Positions 25,221-34,051 of a DNA stretch of 64,000 bases are shown here, piece after piece; positions within the stretch are counted from its first letter, which is position 1, and each line of letters opens with the position of its first letter. Below the pieces are notes generated by a model. That model did no database searches. It had not been told where the DNA came from and worked only from the letters and a program-made list of their open reading frames with translations. The translations under genes were made by a program, and so were the position numbers. The DNA comes from Terrabacter sp. Ter38 (GTDB taxonomy: Bacteria; Actinomycetota; Actinomycetes; Actinomycetales; Dermatophilaceae): positions 62,001 through 126,000 of the forward strand of contig NZ_JALJRZ010000011.1 of assembly GCF_024519435.1 (NCBI RefSeq). Reading direction: 5' to 3'.

Positions 25221-25966
25221 CAGCCCGCGCACGCGTCGGCGTCCCAGGCGATGCTCGTCCGGATGTCGACGTGGGCGTGGTCCTCGTGCGCCGGGTAGCC
25301 GGGTCCGAAGATGCCGCCGAAGCCGGCGTAGCGGGCCTGCTTGGCGATGCTGCAGATCGAGGTCGCGCTGTCGCCCGGGACGAGGTCGAGGGCGCCGCCA
25401 CTCAGGTGCACGCTGTTGCTCGCCCCACCGACGGACGCGTTGCACGTCGAGTCGCGGTAGCCCGACGTGACCTTGAGCGGGTGGTCACCGAGCTGGTGGC
25501 GCAGCGCCTCGGCCCGCCACAGGGCCCGCTTCATGTTCTCCTTGGTGGCCGCCGTGCCCGTGAAGCCCCGGCCGCAGTTGTAGCTGGCCTCGGCGTAGGT
25601 GAAGTGGAGCGGCGAGCAGTCCGGGTCCTGGAGTGCGTAGATCTTCGAGAAGGTCGCCGGGCCGGCGATGCCGTCGGCGGTGAGACCGTATGCCTTCTGG
25701 AAGTTGGCCACCGCGGTCTTGGTCTGTGCCCCGAAGGAGCCGTCGATGCCCATGACCTGGCCGCGCGGCACCCAGCCGGCGACGCGGATCTGCAGCTGAG
25801 TGACGTCGCTGCCGGAGGTTCCGGAGCTGAGGGCGCGGGGCCACGAGTAGCACTCGTCGGCACGGGCGGTCGGTGCCGAGGCGGTGACGGTCGCGGTGGC
25901 GACGCCGAGCCCACCGAGTACGAGTGCTGCGGCGGCGATGACATGGGTCAGTCGGTTCCTGCGCAT
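25217..25966 (-). CDS. secreted M15-type D-Ala-D-Ala carboxypeptidase with PG-binding domain
   Basis: A 249-residue exported protein: signal peptide about 1-37, PG_binding_1 domain about 50-105 (VMGIDGSFGAQTKTAV), then a peptidase M15_3 domain with zinc ligands in SNSVHLSGGALDLV (His, Asp) and EDHAHVDI (His). This is the layout of the Streptomyces albus G zinc peptidase, which cuts the stem peptide. Cys pairs suggest extracellular disulfides. It is coupled by GTGA overlap to the lysozyme-type gene, so glycan and peptide cleavage would be produced together. Confidence 0.87.
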   Translation of the reverse strand: MRRNRLTHVIAAAALVLGGLGVATATVTASAPTARADECYSWPRALSSGTSGSDVTQLQIRVAGWVPRGQVMGIDGSFGAQTKTAVANFQKAYGLTADGIAGPATFSKIYALQDPDCSPLHFTYAEASYNCGRGFTGTAATKENMKRALWRAEALRHQLGDHPLKVTSGYRDSTCNASVGGASNSVHLSGGALDLVPGDSATSICSIAKQARYAGFGGIFGPGYPAHEDHAHVDIRTSIAWDADACAGW

Positions 25967-26103
25967 GCGATGTCCCTTTCGTGAGTTGCCTGTTCCTGCA
26001 TCTCGAGACTGGACGAGGCGCGCTGCCGGCGCGCGCCGACTGCATGGGGAGCACTCCCCACCGCAGGCCACTACCGCCGCCGTCGACGTTGCCCGGACAT
26101 GGA

Positions 26104-26138
26104 GGTGGCGGCGACGCCTTCCCGGCGCCGCCGCCACC
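26104..26138 (-). terminator. hairpin downstream of the secreted 700-aa protein gene
   Basis: Ten-base perfect arms GGTGGCGGCG (26104-26113) and CGCCGCCACC (26129-26138), located 17 bp past the stop at 26155 on the minus strand. No U-tract. The stretch 25967-26154 holds no gene. Confidence 0.6.
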
Positions 26139-26154
26139 CTTCCCCCTCATGCCA

Positions 26155-28257
26155 CTACGGCGTGACCTGGCTGACCCTCGTCGACCAGTTGCCCAGCGAG
26201 GTCCGCGACCCTGCCGCCCCCGGCGAGGGTGCACACGTGCCGAGCTTGTTGTCACCGGTGGTGGCCCCGAAGAAGCGCCCACCCCACGTGGTGTAGTCGC
26301 AGGCGCTCGCGACGTACTCGCTGGCGATCCACACCGAGCCACCGTCGACGGCTGCTGCGCTGTAGTCGCCCCAACGGGTGCGTGGCGGGTTGCCCACCTG
26401 CGCCTTGTAGCTGGTGAAGCCGTCGTCAGTCGCCTTGCCCTGCGCGGCGATCGAGATCGGTCCGGTGCCCGCGAGGGCGTCGATCCCGGCATAGGCAGCG
26501 CTGGGGAACGTCGTGGAGTCGGTGTAGCTGAACGCCATGACGCCACGACCGCTCGGCGTCACGCCGATGGCCGGGTAGGTCAGGTCCGCCCCGGCCCTGC
26601 CGAGGTAGCCCTGCAGCGCCAGCTTGGCCGACACGCCGCGGCTGGAGACAGACGGCTTGGCCACGAACCACGCGATGCCGGCCTGCTGGGCGCCACCACC
26701 GGGGTTGAGCGCGGTGTCGAGAGCGCCCCAGAGCTTGCCGTTGGCGTACGACACCTGTTGCATGCGGGTGTCGTTGGAGTCCGGCCGCGAGATGACCTCG
26801 TCGTGTGCCGGCTCGGCGCCTAGGAGGAGCCGCCAGCAGCCCACACCGGCGACGGTGGGGGTCGACGTGTCGTTGATGCAGTGGCCTTGCGGCGTAGCGG
26901 TCGTCGGGGTCGTCCCGGCGCCCGGCTGCTTCGCCTTGGGCGGTAGCGCGTACGTCTCCGTGGGCACCACCTGGTTGCTGAGCAACACGGCCGGACTCGC
27001 TGAGTTGAGCGACGCCGTGTTCGTCAGCGCCCACACCACGACGGTGCTCGACACGTAGTTGCCGCCCGTGCCGGCGACCGGGTGGGTCGCCTCGTCGGCG
27101 GCGGTGGAGCTCATGAAGTACTCCGTGCCGTTGGCCGCGGTCTCGAACGAGCCCGTACCGGGCGACTGGGCCGGCCAGACGGTGAAGCCGGGCTGCGTGT
27201 TGCCGGCGTCGCTCGGCAGGTTGACGGTGCCCGACGTGTCGAGGTGCACGACGTTCACGTCTGCGGTCCCCGCGGCGAGCTGCGCCTTGGGCAGGGCGTA
27301 GATCTGGGCCCCGGCGAAGCCGTTGTGGTTCCACGGGTAGGCGTTGGTCGTCAGGTAGAGCCCGTTGGCGTCCGCCCCGATGTGCGGATAGTCGCCGAGG
27401 AACGGCCCGGCGTTCACGCCACCGGTGTTGGTGCCGTCGTTGGTGACGTCGATCTTGTAGATGTTCCACGACCCGGTCGGGTTGGCCGTCTGGCTGACGG
27501 CGATGTCGAGGTGGTTCACCTGCGTCAGTACGCCGTTCGGCTGGCTCTCGAGGGTCAGCACAGCGACGAAGAAGCGCTGCGTCGTGGCGTCGAAGAGGCA
27601 CACCGGGTCGGTGATGCTCTGGGCGCGCACGCCGGTCGCCCGGTTGATCGCCGGGCCGTAGCCGTAGAAGGAGTTGAGGTCGACGGCGTGGCCGACGTCG
27701 GTCGGGAAGCCGGACACGACGTTGGTGGCGGTGTTGTCCGGCAGGGCCGAGGCGCCCTTCTTGTCGTAGACGTTGAGCACGTCGTTGACGGCCTCGAGGA
27801 CGTAGCCGTTGCCGACGCAGAGGGCCTGGTCGGGGGGCTCGACGGTGAACTGGTTGCCGCCGCGGGCGTACCTCTGCTGGAAGAGGTTCAGGCCCTCGAA
27901 GGATGAACCCAGCTGCGGGTTCGACTTCGCCTTGGGACCGTTCCCCGTCGAGATCTTGGCACCGCCGCCGTGCCCGCTCGACAGGGTGCGGTCGGTGATC
28001 TGGCCGTGGAAGGCCGGGGGACCGCTCGCGTCGGCGTCGTCGGGCTCGCCCACGAACTCCTCGTCGGTCACGTCGTTGCCGCCCGACGGCGTGAACGCGC
28101 CGGTGGATGCGGTGGACGTGCCGACGAGGTGGGCGCTGGAGCGCGTGTCGGACTGGGCCTCGGCCTGGGTCGCCGGCAGCCCGAAGGCGGCGAGGGCGAG
28201 GACCGGGACGGAGACGGAACTGATGCGGAGAAGGCGCGATTTTCGTGAACCAGCCAT
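26155..28257 (-). CDS. secreted protein of unknown function, 700 aa
   Basis: An exported protein with a signal peptide (about 1-35: SRKSRLLRISSVSVPVLALA, ending TQAEA) and a long soluble beta-rich body. Repeating Asn-, Gly- and Asp-rich strands such as YPHIGADANGLYLTTNAYPW, LTYPAIGVTPSGRGVMAFSY and TRWGDYSAAAVDGGSVWIASE recall beta-propeller blades, so a sialidase- or NHL-like propeller is possible. There are few Cys. I cannot name the family. The start has a GGGGAG ribosome site. It is followed by a hairpin terminator and then the M15/lysozyme pair in the same direction. Confidence 0.75.
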   Translation of the reverse strand: MAGSRKSRLLRISSVSVPVLALAAFGLPATQAEAQSDTRSSAHLVGTSTASTGAFTPSGGNDVTDEEFVGEPDDADASGPPAFHGQITDRTLSSGHGGGAKISTGNGPKAKSNPQLGSSFEGLNLFQQRYARGGNQFTVEPPDQALCVGNGYVLEAVNDVLNVYDKKGASALPDNTATNVVSGFPTDVGHAVDLNSFYGYGPAINRATGVRAQSITDPVCLFDATTQRFFVAVLTLESQPNGVLTQVNHLDIAVSQTANPTGSWNIYKIDVTNDGTNTGGVNAGPFLGDYPHIGADANGLYLTTNAYPWNHNGFAGAQIYALPKAQLAAGTADVNVVHLDTSGTVNLPSDAGNTQPGFTVWPAQSPGTGSFETAANGTEYFMSSTAADEATHPVAGTGGNYVSSTVVVWALTNTASLNSASPAVLLSNQVVPTETYALPPKAKQPGAGTTPTTATPQGHCINDTSTPTVAGVGCWRLLLGAEPAHDEVISRPDSNDTRMQQVSYANGKLWGALDTALNPGGGAQQAGIAWFVAKPSVSSRGVSAKLALQGYLGRAGADLTYPAIGVTPSGRGVMAFSYTDSTTFPSAAYAGIDALAGTGPISIAAQGKATDDGFTSYKAQVGNPPRTRWGDYSAAAVDGGSVWIASEYVASACDYTTWGGRFFGATTGDNKLGTCAPSPGAAGSRTSLGNWSTRVSQVTP

Positions 28258-28310
28258 GAGCTCCCCTTCGAGGAAGTGGAGCCCGTCCGGGGCATGACCC
28301 TTCTGTGAGC

Positions 28311-28339
28311 GGGTCGGGTCGGGTCGGGCCGGGGGCGGG
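28311..28339 (+). repeat. GGGTC short tandem repeat with G-quadruplex pattern
   Basis: Three GGGTC units, then GGGCC, GGGGGC and GGG, in the 189-bp stretch (28258-28446) upstream of the secreted 700-aa gene. Four or more G-runs spaced by two bases fit an intramolecular G-quadruplex. No gene is seen in this stretch. Confidence 0.5.
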
Positions 28340-28446
28340 CGAGATGGATGCATCTGCTGAGGGCCCTCGGCGCCGGGTCGCTCGACCGTGCACCTCGCAC
28401 TCTTGCACTAGGTCGGTGGCCTGTCCATGGAATCGCCCGGTTCACC

Positions 28447-29058
28447 TCACCCCACGACGGGCACCACCTCGGTGGCTCGCTCGATGACGTGGTCGACGAT
28501 GCCGAACTCCACGGCCTGCTGTGCCGTCAGCACCTTGTCCCGGTCGGTGTCGAGGCGGAGCTGGTCGACCGACCGGCCGGTGTGGTGGCTCAGCACCTCC
28601 TCGACCTGCGCGCGCACCCGGAGGAGCTCGTCGGCCTGCAGGGCGAGGTCGCTCACCGTCCCCTGACCGCCCGCAGACGGCTGGTGCAGCAGGACCCTCG
28701 AGTGACGCAGGGCGAAGCGGCGCCCCGGCTCCCCCGCCGCGAGGAGCACCGCGGCGGCGGAGGCTGCCTGTCCGAGGCAGTACGTGGCGACCGGGGACTG
28801 CACGAGCTGCATCGTGTCGTAGACGGCCATGAGTGCCGTGAACGAGCCGCCCGGGCTGTTGACGTAGAGCGACACCTCCCTGTCGGGAGCGACGTAGGAG
28901 AGGTGGAGCAGCTGGGCCATGACGACGTTGGCGACACCGTCGTCGATCTCGGTGCCCACGAAGATGATCCGCTCCTGGAGCAGCCGGCTGTAGATGTCGA
29001 AGCTGCGCTCCCCCGCCGGCGTGCTCTCGACGACGTACGGGATCGTGTAGCTGCTCAT
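28447..29058 (-). CDS. clpP: ATP-dependent Clp protease proteolytic subunit (ClpP2/P4-like)
   Basis: A 203-residue ClpP with catalytic Ser in [14 protein letters not shown], His in [12 protein letters not shown] and Asp in DTDRDK. The AASAA elbow is that of actinobacterial ClpP2-type subunits. It starts in the ATGA that ends the upstream clpP, so the two subunits of a hetero-tetradecamer are translationally coupled. No clpX or tig gene flanks the pair, unlike the usual clpP1P2-clpX locus, so this may be a second, ClpP3/P4-like pair. Confidence 0.92.
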   Translation of the reverse strand: MSSYTIPYVVESTPAGERSFDIYSRLLQERIIFVGTEIDDGVANVVMAQLLHLSYVAPDREVSLYVNSPGGSFTALMAVYDTMQLVQSPVATYCLGQAASAAAVLLAAGEPGRRFALRHSRVLLHQPSAGGQGTVSDLALQADELLRVRAQVEEVLSHHTGRSVDQLRLDTDRDKVLTAQQAVEFGIVDHVIERATEVVPVVG

Positions 29059-29663
29059 CGGAGTCCCACCTTCCGCTCGGTGCCGCCGGGGCGGACGTCC
29101 GCGAGGGAGCTGACGACGTGGTCGACGATGCCGTACGCCGCCGCCTCCTCGGCGCTGAACCAGCGGTCGCGCTCGCTGTCGCGGGTGATCTGCTCGACGG
29201 TCTGGCCCGTGTGCTCGGCCTGCAGCTCGTTGACCCGGCGCTTGACGGCCAGCAGGTTCGCGGCCTGGACCTCGACGTCGGCGGCCGTCCCCTGGATGCC
29301 GGCGGACGGCTGGTGCATCATGATCCGCGAGTTGGGCAGTGCGAAGCGCTTGCCGGGTGTGCCCGCGCCGAGGATGAACTGGCCCATCGAGGCCGCGAAT
29401 CCGACTGCGAGAGTGGAGACGTCGTTGGGGATGAGCCGCATCGTGTCGTAGATGGCCAGCCCCGCGGTGACGGACCCGCCGGGGCTGTTGACGTAGAGGC
29501 TGATGTCGGCGCGCGGGTCCCGCGCCGAGAGCAGGAGCAGCTGGGCCGCGATCCGGTTGGCGATCGGGTCGTCGACCTCGGCCCCGAGGACGATGATCCG
29601 CTGGTGGAGCAGCTGCATCGACAGCTGGTCGTCCAGCGGCGAGGGCGTGAGTGGTTCGGTCAT
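29055..29663 (-). CDS. clpP: ATP-dependent Clp protease proteolytic subunit (ClpP1/P3-like)
   Basis: A 202-residue ClpP with the full triad: Ser in [15 protein letters not shown], His in [12 protein letters not shown], Asp in DSERDRWF. The AASMG elbow is ClpP1-like. First gene of the pair, with a GGGAG ribosome site. Its upstream region carries a PopR-like palindrome (29705-29719) and a ClgR-like core (29722-29732), so expression is likely induced when Clp capacity is short. Absence of a neighbouring clpX suggests it is not the housekeeping copy. Confidence 0.92.
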   Translation of the reverse strand: MTEPLTPSPLDDQLSMQLLHQRIIVLGAEVDDPIANRIAAQLLLLSARDPRADISLYVNSPGGSVTAGLAIYDTMRLIPNDVSTLAVGFAASMGQFILGAGTPGKRFALPNSRIMMHQPSAGIQGTAADVEVQAANLLAVKRRVNELQAEHTGQTVEQITRDSERDRWFSAEEAAAYGIVDHVVSSLADVRPGGTERKVGLR

Positions 29664-29704
29664 GCTCCCAGCGTGGCCCGCCCGCCCTCTTGTCGGAGTC
29701 CCGC

Positions 29705-29719
29705 TCTGCCGCGGGCAGA
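29705..29719. promoter_or_regulatory. PopR-like palindrome upstream of clpP pair
   Basis: TCTGCC-GCG-GGCAGA, a perfect inverted repeat that matches the Streptomyces PopR box TTCTGCC-N3-GGCAGAA except for the outermost base on each side. It lies 42-56 bp upstream of the clpP start. Confidence 0.6.
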
Positions 29720-29721
29720 TT

Positions 29722-29732
29722 CGCCGACAGCG
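29722..29732. promoter_or_regulatory. ClgR-like core upstream of clpP pair
   Basis: CGCCGACAGCG fits the ClgR core CGCYNANRGCG exactly and is preceded by ATT as in GTTCGC-type boxes. It sits immediately beside the PopR-like palindrome, about 60 bp upstream of the clpP start. Confidence 0.6.
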
Positions 29733-29782
29733 TATGCCGCCCTCCCGATATCGGTTGGCGCGCGCCGTCCGTGGGCACCACG

Positions 29783-30340
29783 ATGGGCGGCATGGCCGGA
29801 CAGACGTATCCCGACATGTGGGTCGACCCCGAGGACGACCCGAGGACGCAGGAGGCCCTCCTCGGGGACGAGCGCACGACCCTGCTCGACTACCTCGCGA
29901 ACTACCGCCTCACGCTGGAGCTGAAGTGCTCCGGCCTGACGGCCGAGCAGCTCGCGAGACGCTCGGTGCCGCCGTCGACGATGTCGCTGCTCGGACTCGT
30001 GCGCCACCTCGCCCAGGTCGAGCAGACGTGGTGGCGGCGCGTCATGGCCGGGGAGGACACGCCCCACCTCTATCGCCGGGCCGACGACCGCGACGCCGAC
30101 TTCACCGGTGCCGTCGGCGAGGACGCCGTCGTCGCGGAGGCCTGGGCTCGGTGGCGCGAGGAGACGTCCAACGGTGACGACTTCGTGGCCGCGGCGGAGT
30201 CGCTCGACCTCGTCAGCCTCGACCCGACGAACCCGATCAACCTGCGCGAGGTCCTCGTCCACCTCGTCGAGGAGTACGCCCGCCACTGCGGTCACGCGGA
30301 CCTGCTCCGTGAGTGCATCGACGGCGCCACCGGCCAGTGA
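29783..30340 (+). CDS. DinB/DUF664 family protein
   Basis: A roughly 185-residue four-helix-bundle protein of the DUF664/DinB superfamily ([32 protein letters not shown] is split here: [32 protein letters not shown]). The metal triad is visible in [12 protein letters not shown] (His) and [16 protein letters not shown] (two His). Such proteins are often mycothiol-dependent transferases or hydrolases. A second member sits at 54727. Start is ATG at 29783 or 29792. Divergent from the clpP pair, so it shares the boxes at 29705-29732. Confidence 0.85.
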   Translation: MGGMAGQTYPDMWVDPEDDPRTQEALLGDERTTLLDYLANYRLTLELKCSGLTAEQLARRSVPPSTMSLLGLVRHLAQVEQTWWRRVMAGEDTPHLYRRADDRDADFTGAVGEDAVVAEAWARWREETSNGDDFVAAAESLDLVSLDPTNPINLREVLVHLVEEYARHCGHADLLRECIDGATGQ

Positions 30341-30352
30341 CGCGGGTGATGA

Positions 30353-30358
30353 CATGAT
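30353..30358 (+). promoter_or_regulatory. -10 box CATGAT for the FAD dehydrogenase
   Basis: CATGAT ends seven bases before the ATG at 30366 and no ribosome site is present, suggesting a leaderless message. Confidence 0.5.
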
Positions 30359-30365
30359 CTGACCC

Positions 30366-32012
30366 ATGGATGCCGACGTCGTCGTCGTGGGAGCCGGCCT
30401 GGCCGGGCTCGTCGCCACCGCCGAGCTCGCGGAGCGCGGCAAGCGGGTCGTGCTCGTCGACCAGGAGGGCGAGCAGTCGCTCGGCGGCCAGGCCTTCTGG
30501 AGCTTCGGCGGGCTCTTCCTCGTCGACAGCCCGGAGCAGCGGCGGATGGGGATCAAGGACAGCCTCGAGCTCGCGACCCAGGACTGGATGGGCTCGGCCC
30601 AGTTCGACCGTGACGAGGACTTCTGGCCGCGCAAGTGGGCCGAGGCGTACCTCCACTTCGCGGCCGGCGAGAAGCGCTCGTGGCTCCACGAGCAGGGCCA
30701 CCGACTCTTCCCCGTCGTCGGCTGGGCCGAGCGCGGTGACGGCCGGGCCGACGGCCACGGCAACTCGGTGCCGCGCTTCCACATCACGTGGGGCACCGGC
30801 CCGGGTCTCGTCGAGCCCTTCGAGCGACGGGTCCGGGCGGCGGTCGCGAGCGGCCGGGTCACCTTCGCCTTCCGGCACCGCGTCGACGAGCTCGTCGAGA
30901 CCGCGGGCACGGTCACCGGTGTACGCGGTCGCCTCCTCGCGCCCGCCGGGGTCGACCGGGGGCGGCCGAGCAGCCGGGAGGAGGTCGGCGACTTCGAGAT
31001 CACGGCGCAGGCGGTCATCGTGACGAGCGGCGGCATCGGCGGCGACCACGACCTCGTGCGCCGCGCCTGGCCCGAGCGGCTCGGCTCGCCGCCGGCCCGG
31101 ATGGTGGCGGGCGTCCCCGCGCACGTCGACGGCCGGATGCTCGGCATCACGCAGACGGCCGGCGGCCACGTCATCAACCCCGATCGGATGTGGCACTACA
31201 CCGAGGGCCTGCGCAACTGGGACCCCGTGTGGGACAACCACGGCATCCGCATCCTGCCCGGGCCCTCGTCCCTCTGGCTCGACGCGCGCGGACGACGCTT
31301 CCCGGCCCCCTACTTCCCCGGCTTCGACACCCTCGGGACCCTGGGCCACATCATGCGCAGCGGGCACGACTACTCATGGTTCGTGCTGACCCAGCGCATC
31401 ATCGAGAAGGAGTTCGCCCTCTCCGGATCGGAGCAGAACCCCGATCTCACGGGCAAGGACGTCAAGCAGGTCCTGGGGCGAGCCCGCAAGGGTGCGGCCG
31501 CCCCCGTCGAGGCGTTCAAGCGGCACGGCGAGGACTTCGTCGTGGCCGACACCCTCGACGAGCTCGTCCGCGGCATGAACGCCCTCACCGGCGACGACCT
31601 CATCGACGTCGAGTCACTCCGGCGCACGATCGTCGCGCGTGACAACGAGATGGACAACGACTTCACCAAGGACGCCCAGGTCACCGCGATCCGCGGGGCG
31701 CGGAACTACCGCGGGGACAAGCTCATCCGCGTCGCGACTCCGCACAAGCTGCTCGACCCGAAGGCGGGTCCGCTCATCGCGGTGCGCCTCAACATCCTGA
31801 CCCGCAAGACGCTCGGCGGCCTCGAGACCGACCTCGCGGGCCGGGTCCTCCGCGCCGGAGGAGAGCCGCTGGCAGGGGTGTATGCCGCGGGCGAGGTGAG
31901 CGGCTTCGGCGGCGGGGGCATGCACGGCTACAACTCCCTCGAGGGCACCTTCCTCGGCGGCTGCCTCTTCAGCGGCCGTACCGCCGGCCGGTCGGTGGCC
32001 GCAGCGCTCTGA
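30366..32012 (+). CDS. FAD-binding dehydrogenase (KstD-like family)
   Basis: A 548-residue flavoprotein of the FAD_binding_2 family. The dinucleotide motif VVVGAGLAGLVATAELAERG is at residues 5-24, the acidic residue after strand 2 is in VLVDQE, and the C-terminal FAD motif is AGVYAAGEVSGFGGGGMHGYNSLEG. Proteins of this layout are annotated FAD-binding dehydrogenase and are related to 3-ketosteroid dehydrogenases and fumarate reductase subunits. No steroid or other pathway gene is adjacent, so substrate is unknown. Confidence 0.88.
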   Translation: MDADVVVVGAGLAGLVATAELAERGKRVVLVDQEGEQSLGGQAFWSFGGLFLVDSPEQRRMGIKDSLELATQDWMGSAQFDRDEDFWPRKWAEAYLHFAAGEKRSWLHEQGHRLFPVVGWAERGDGRADGHGNSVPRFHITWGTGPGLVEPFERRVRAAVASGRVTFAFRHRVDELVETAGTVTGVRGRLLAPAGVDRGRPSSREEVGDFEITAQAVIVTSGGIGGDHDLVRRAWPERLGSPPARMVAGVPAHVDGRMLGITQTAGGHVINPDRMWHYTEGLRNWDPVWDNHGIRILPGPSSLWLDARGRRFPAPYFPGFDTLGTLGHIMRSGHDYSWFVLTQRIIEKEFALSGSEQNPDLTGKDVKQVLGRARKGAAAPVEAFKRHGEDFVVADTLDELVRGMNALTGDDLIDVESLRRTIVARDNEMDNDFTKDAQVTAIRGARNYRGDKLIRVATPHKLLDPKAGPLIAVRLNILTRKTLGGLETDLAGRVLRAGGEPLAGVYAAGEVSGFGGGGMHGYNSLEGTFLGGCLFSGRTAGRSVAAAL

Positions 32013-32095
32013 CCCAGAGAGCCGAGAGGCCGCTCCCCCACGCACGCCGCGGTGCTCGAGGAATCGCTCCGCATCGCCGGGCGGTGCCCGAGCAC

Positions 32096-32896
32096 TCAGT
32101 CCTCGTCGGGGTCCTGCACGGCGGGACGATCCGACCCGCCGGTCGATTCGACGCCAGCATCGGCCGGGTCGCCGGCGGCATACCTCGGGACGTAGGACTG
32201 GCCGAGGACGCGACGCCACCCCGACGGCCCCGACCCGACCGATCGCACGAGAAGACGGTGCGCCACCGGCGCCAGGGCCCAGGTGCCGAACCACACGACG
32301 AGCACCCCGACCGCGAGGCCGGCGACGACGTCGTGCCAGTAGTGGGCGCCGGTGAGCACGCGCGAGGCCCCGACCGCCAGGGCGAGCAGGACGACGAACC
32401 TCCACCACACCGGGGCGAGGACCACCACGGCGGTGGCGAGGGCGCCGGCGATCGTCGCGTGGTTGCTCGGCCACGACCAGTCGCCGGCCGCTGGGCAGGA
32501 CGCGACAGTCCGCACCGAGAGCGCACGGCACGGCCGCTCCTCGCGCACGAACCCCTTGACGACCTCGCTCAGGACGTAGGCCGCCACCGTCGACACCGCG
32601 GCCACCACCGCGACCGCGAGGTGCTCCAGCCCTCGTGAGCGGGCCCGCCACGTCAGCGCCACGGCGACGCCGGCGAGGACGACGAGCCCGAGCTCGCCGA
32701 CCACCTCGAAGACGCCACCCACGACCGACGGCAGGGCCACCGCACCGGAGGCCGTCGCACGGTAGGCGGCGTCACGCACGACGAAGAGCAGTGCGACGAC
32801 GACCACGACGACCGCGACCGTCGACAGGACTCCGGTGGCCGGCTCGCCGCCGAACCGCCGCCGGACGTCCACCGCGCGGTCATCTCGAGAAGGCAT
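32096..32896 (-). CDS. PAP2-family membrane phosphatase
   Basis: A 266-residue membrane protein with five to six helices and all three PAP2 motifs: KGFVREERPC (Lys, Arg), WSWPSNHAT (catalytic His region) and SRVLTGAHYWHDV (Arg, nucleophile His, Asp). It would dephosphorylate a lipid phosphate such as undecaprenyl pyrophosphate or phosphatidic acid at the outer face of the membrane. The C-terminal 50 residues are disordered and acidic. TACGGT on the minus strand (32909-32904) ends seven bases before the start, consistent with leaderless transcription. Confidence 0.9.
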   Translation of the reverse strand: MPSRDDRAVDVRRRFGGEPATGVLSTVAVVVVVVALLFVVRDAAYRATASGAVALPSVVGGVFEVVGELGLVVLAGVAVALTWRARSRGLEHLAVAVVAAVSTVAAYVLSEVVKGFVREERPCRALSVRTVASCPAAGDWSWPSNHATIAGALATAVVVLAPVWWRFVVLLALAVGASRVLTGAHYWHDVVAGLAVGVLVVWFGTWALAPVAHRLLVRSVGSGPSGWRRVLGQSYVPRYAAGDPADAGVESTGGSDRPAVQDPDED

Positions 32897-32934
32897 GCGG
32901 ACGACCGTAGGCGACGAAGATGAGAGCGACCGAC

Positions 32935-34017
32935 TCAGAGCCGACCGCGCACCGGCGTGCGCTCGACCGGGTCGCCGCCCTCGGGCATCACCATCTCGGC
33001 CCGGACCCCGAGCAGCCGCACCTCGCGGTCGGGGTCGAGCGTCCCGGCGAGGGCGACGGCCGCGTCGACGACGTCGGCGCGCTCGCTCGTCGGGGCGGCC
33101 AGCTTGCGCGCTCTCGTCTGGGTGAAGAAGGGGGCGTAGCGCACCTTGAGGGTGACCCGGAAGACCGGGCGCCCCTCCCTGACGGTGTCGTCGAAGACCT
33201 GGGAGGCGAGCTCACCCACGGCGTCGCGCACCTCGTCAGGGGTCGTGAGGTTGCGCTGGTAGGTGGTCTCACGACTGTGACCGCGGGCGATCCACGGGGA
33301 GTCGTCGACGACAGCCGACCCGATGCCGCGGCCGAGCTGGGAGTACCAGACGCCCATCCGCGGACCGAACTCGCCGACGAGAACGGCCTCGTCGGCGTCG
33401 GCGAGCTCGCGCACCGTGTGGATGTCGTGGCCGGCGAGGCGCTTGGACACCTTGGACCCGACACCCCAGAGGTCGATGGTCGGCCGGTCGCCCATGACCT
33501 CGAACCACGTGTCGCGGGTGAGGCGGAAGACGCCGCGCGGCTTGCCGAAGCCCGTGGCGATCTTGGCCCGCACCTTGTTGTCGCCGATCCCGACCGAGCA
33601 GTGCAGCTGCGTCGCGTCGAGCACCGCGGCGCGCACCCGCTCGGCGAGGGCCTCGGGGTCGTCCGTGTCGACGCCGATGAAGGCCTCGTCCCAGCCGAGC
33701 ACCTCGACGACCGCTCCGAGGCCACGCAGGGTGTCCATGACGTGCTCGGACGCCTCGGTGTAGGCCGGGGCGTCGACGGGCAGGATCACCGCATCGGGCA
33801 CCTTGCGTGCGGCGAGGCGCAGCGGCATGCCGGACCCGACACCGAACTCACGGGCCTCGTAGCTCGCCGTGGACACGACGGCCCGCTCGGTGGGGTCGCC
33901 GCGACCCCCGACGATGACCGGCCGCCCGGCGAGCTCGGGGCGGCGCAACACCTCGACCGCTGCGATGAACTGGTCGAGGTCGACGTGCAGCACCCAGTGG
34001 GTGGGGCCTGCGCTCAT
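32935..34017 (-). CDS. dinB: Y-family DNA polymerase IV
   Basis: A 360-residue translesion polymerase. Motif I VLHVDLDQFIAAVE carries the first metal Asp, and LGWDEAFIGVD the catalytic Asp-Glu pair. The HhH-type region (WGVGSKVSKRLAGHDIHTVREL) and little finger domain follow. The usual steric-gate and DMDAFFASVE residues are changed to DLDQFIAAVE, a variant seen in actinobacteria. It lacks a clear beta-clamp peptide at the C-terminus, but this may be divergent. It is not in an imuAB cassette. No LexA box was found upstream. Confidence 0.9.
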   Translation of the reverse strand: MSAGPTHWVLHVDLDQFIAAVEVLRRPELAGRPVIVGGRGDPTERAVVSTASYEAREFGVGSGMPLRLAARKVPDAVILPVDAPAYTEASEHVMDTLRGLGAVVEVLGWDEAFIGVDTDDPEALAERVRAAVLDATQLHCSVGIGDNKVRAKIATGFGKPRGVFRLTRDTWFEVMGDRPTIDLWGVGSKVSKRLAGHDIHTVRELADADEAVLVGEFGPRMGVWYSQLGRGIGSAVVDDSPWIARGHSRETTYQRNLTTPDEVRDAVGELASQVFDDTVREGRPVFRVTLKVRYAPFFTQTRARKLAAPTSERADVVDAAVALAGTLDPDREVRLLGVRAEMVMPEGGDPVERTPVRGRL

Positions 34018-34051
34018 CACGCCATTGTGCCCGGAGGGGGTGACGGCGCGG

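Noticed and set aside
24267-28257. Prophage remnant suggested by the phage tail lysozyme domain.
   Set aside because: The three genes have signal peptides and chromosomal-type overlaps; no capsid, portal, integrase or terminase gene is near.
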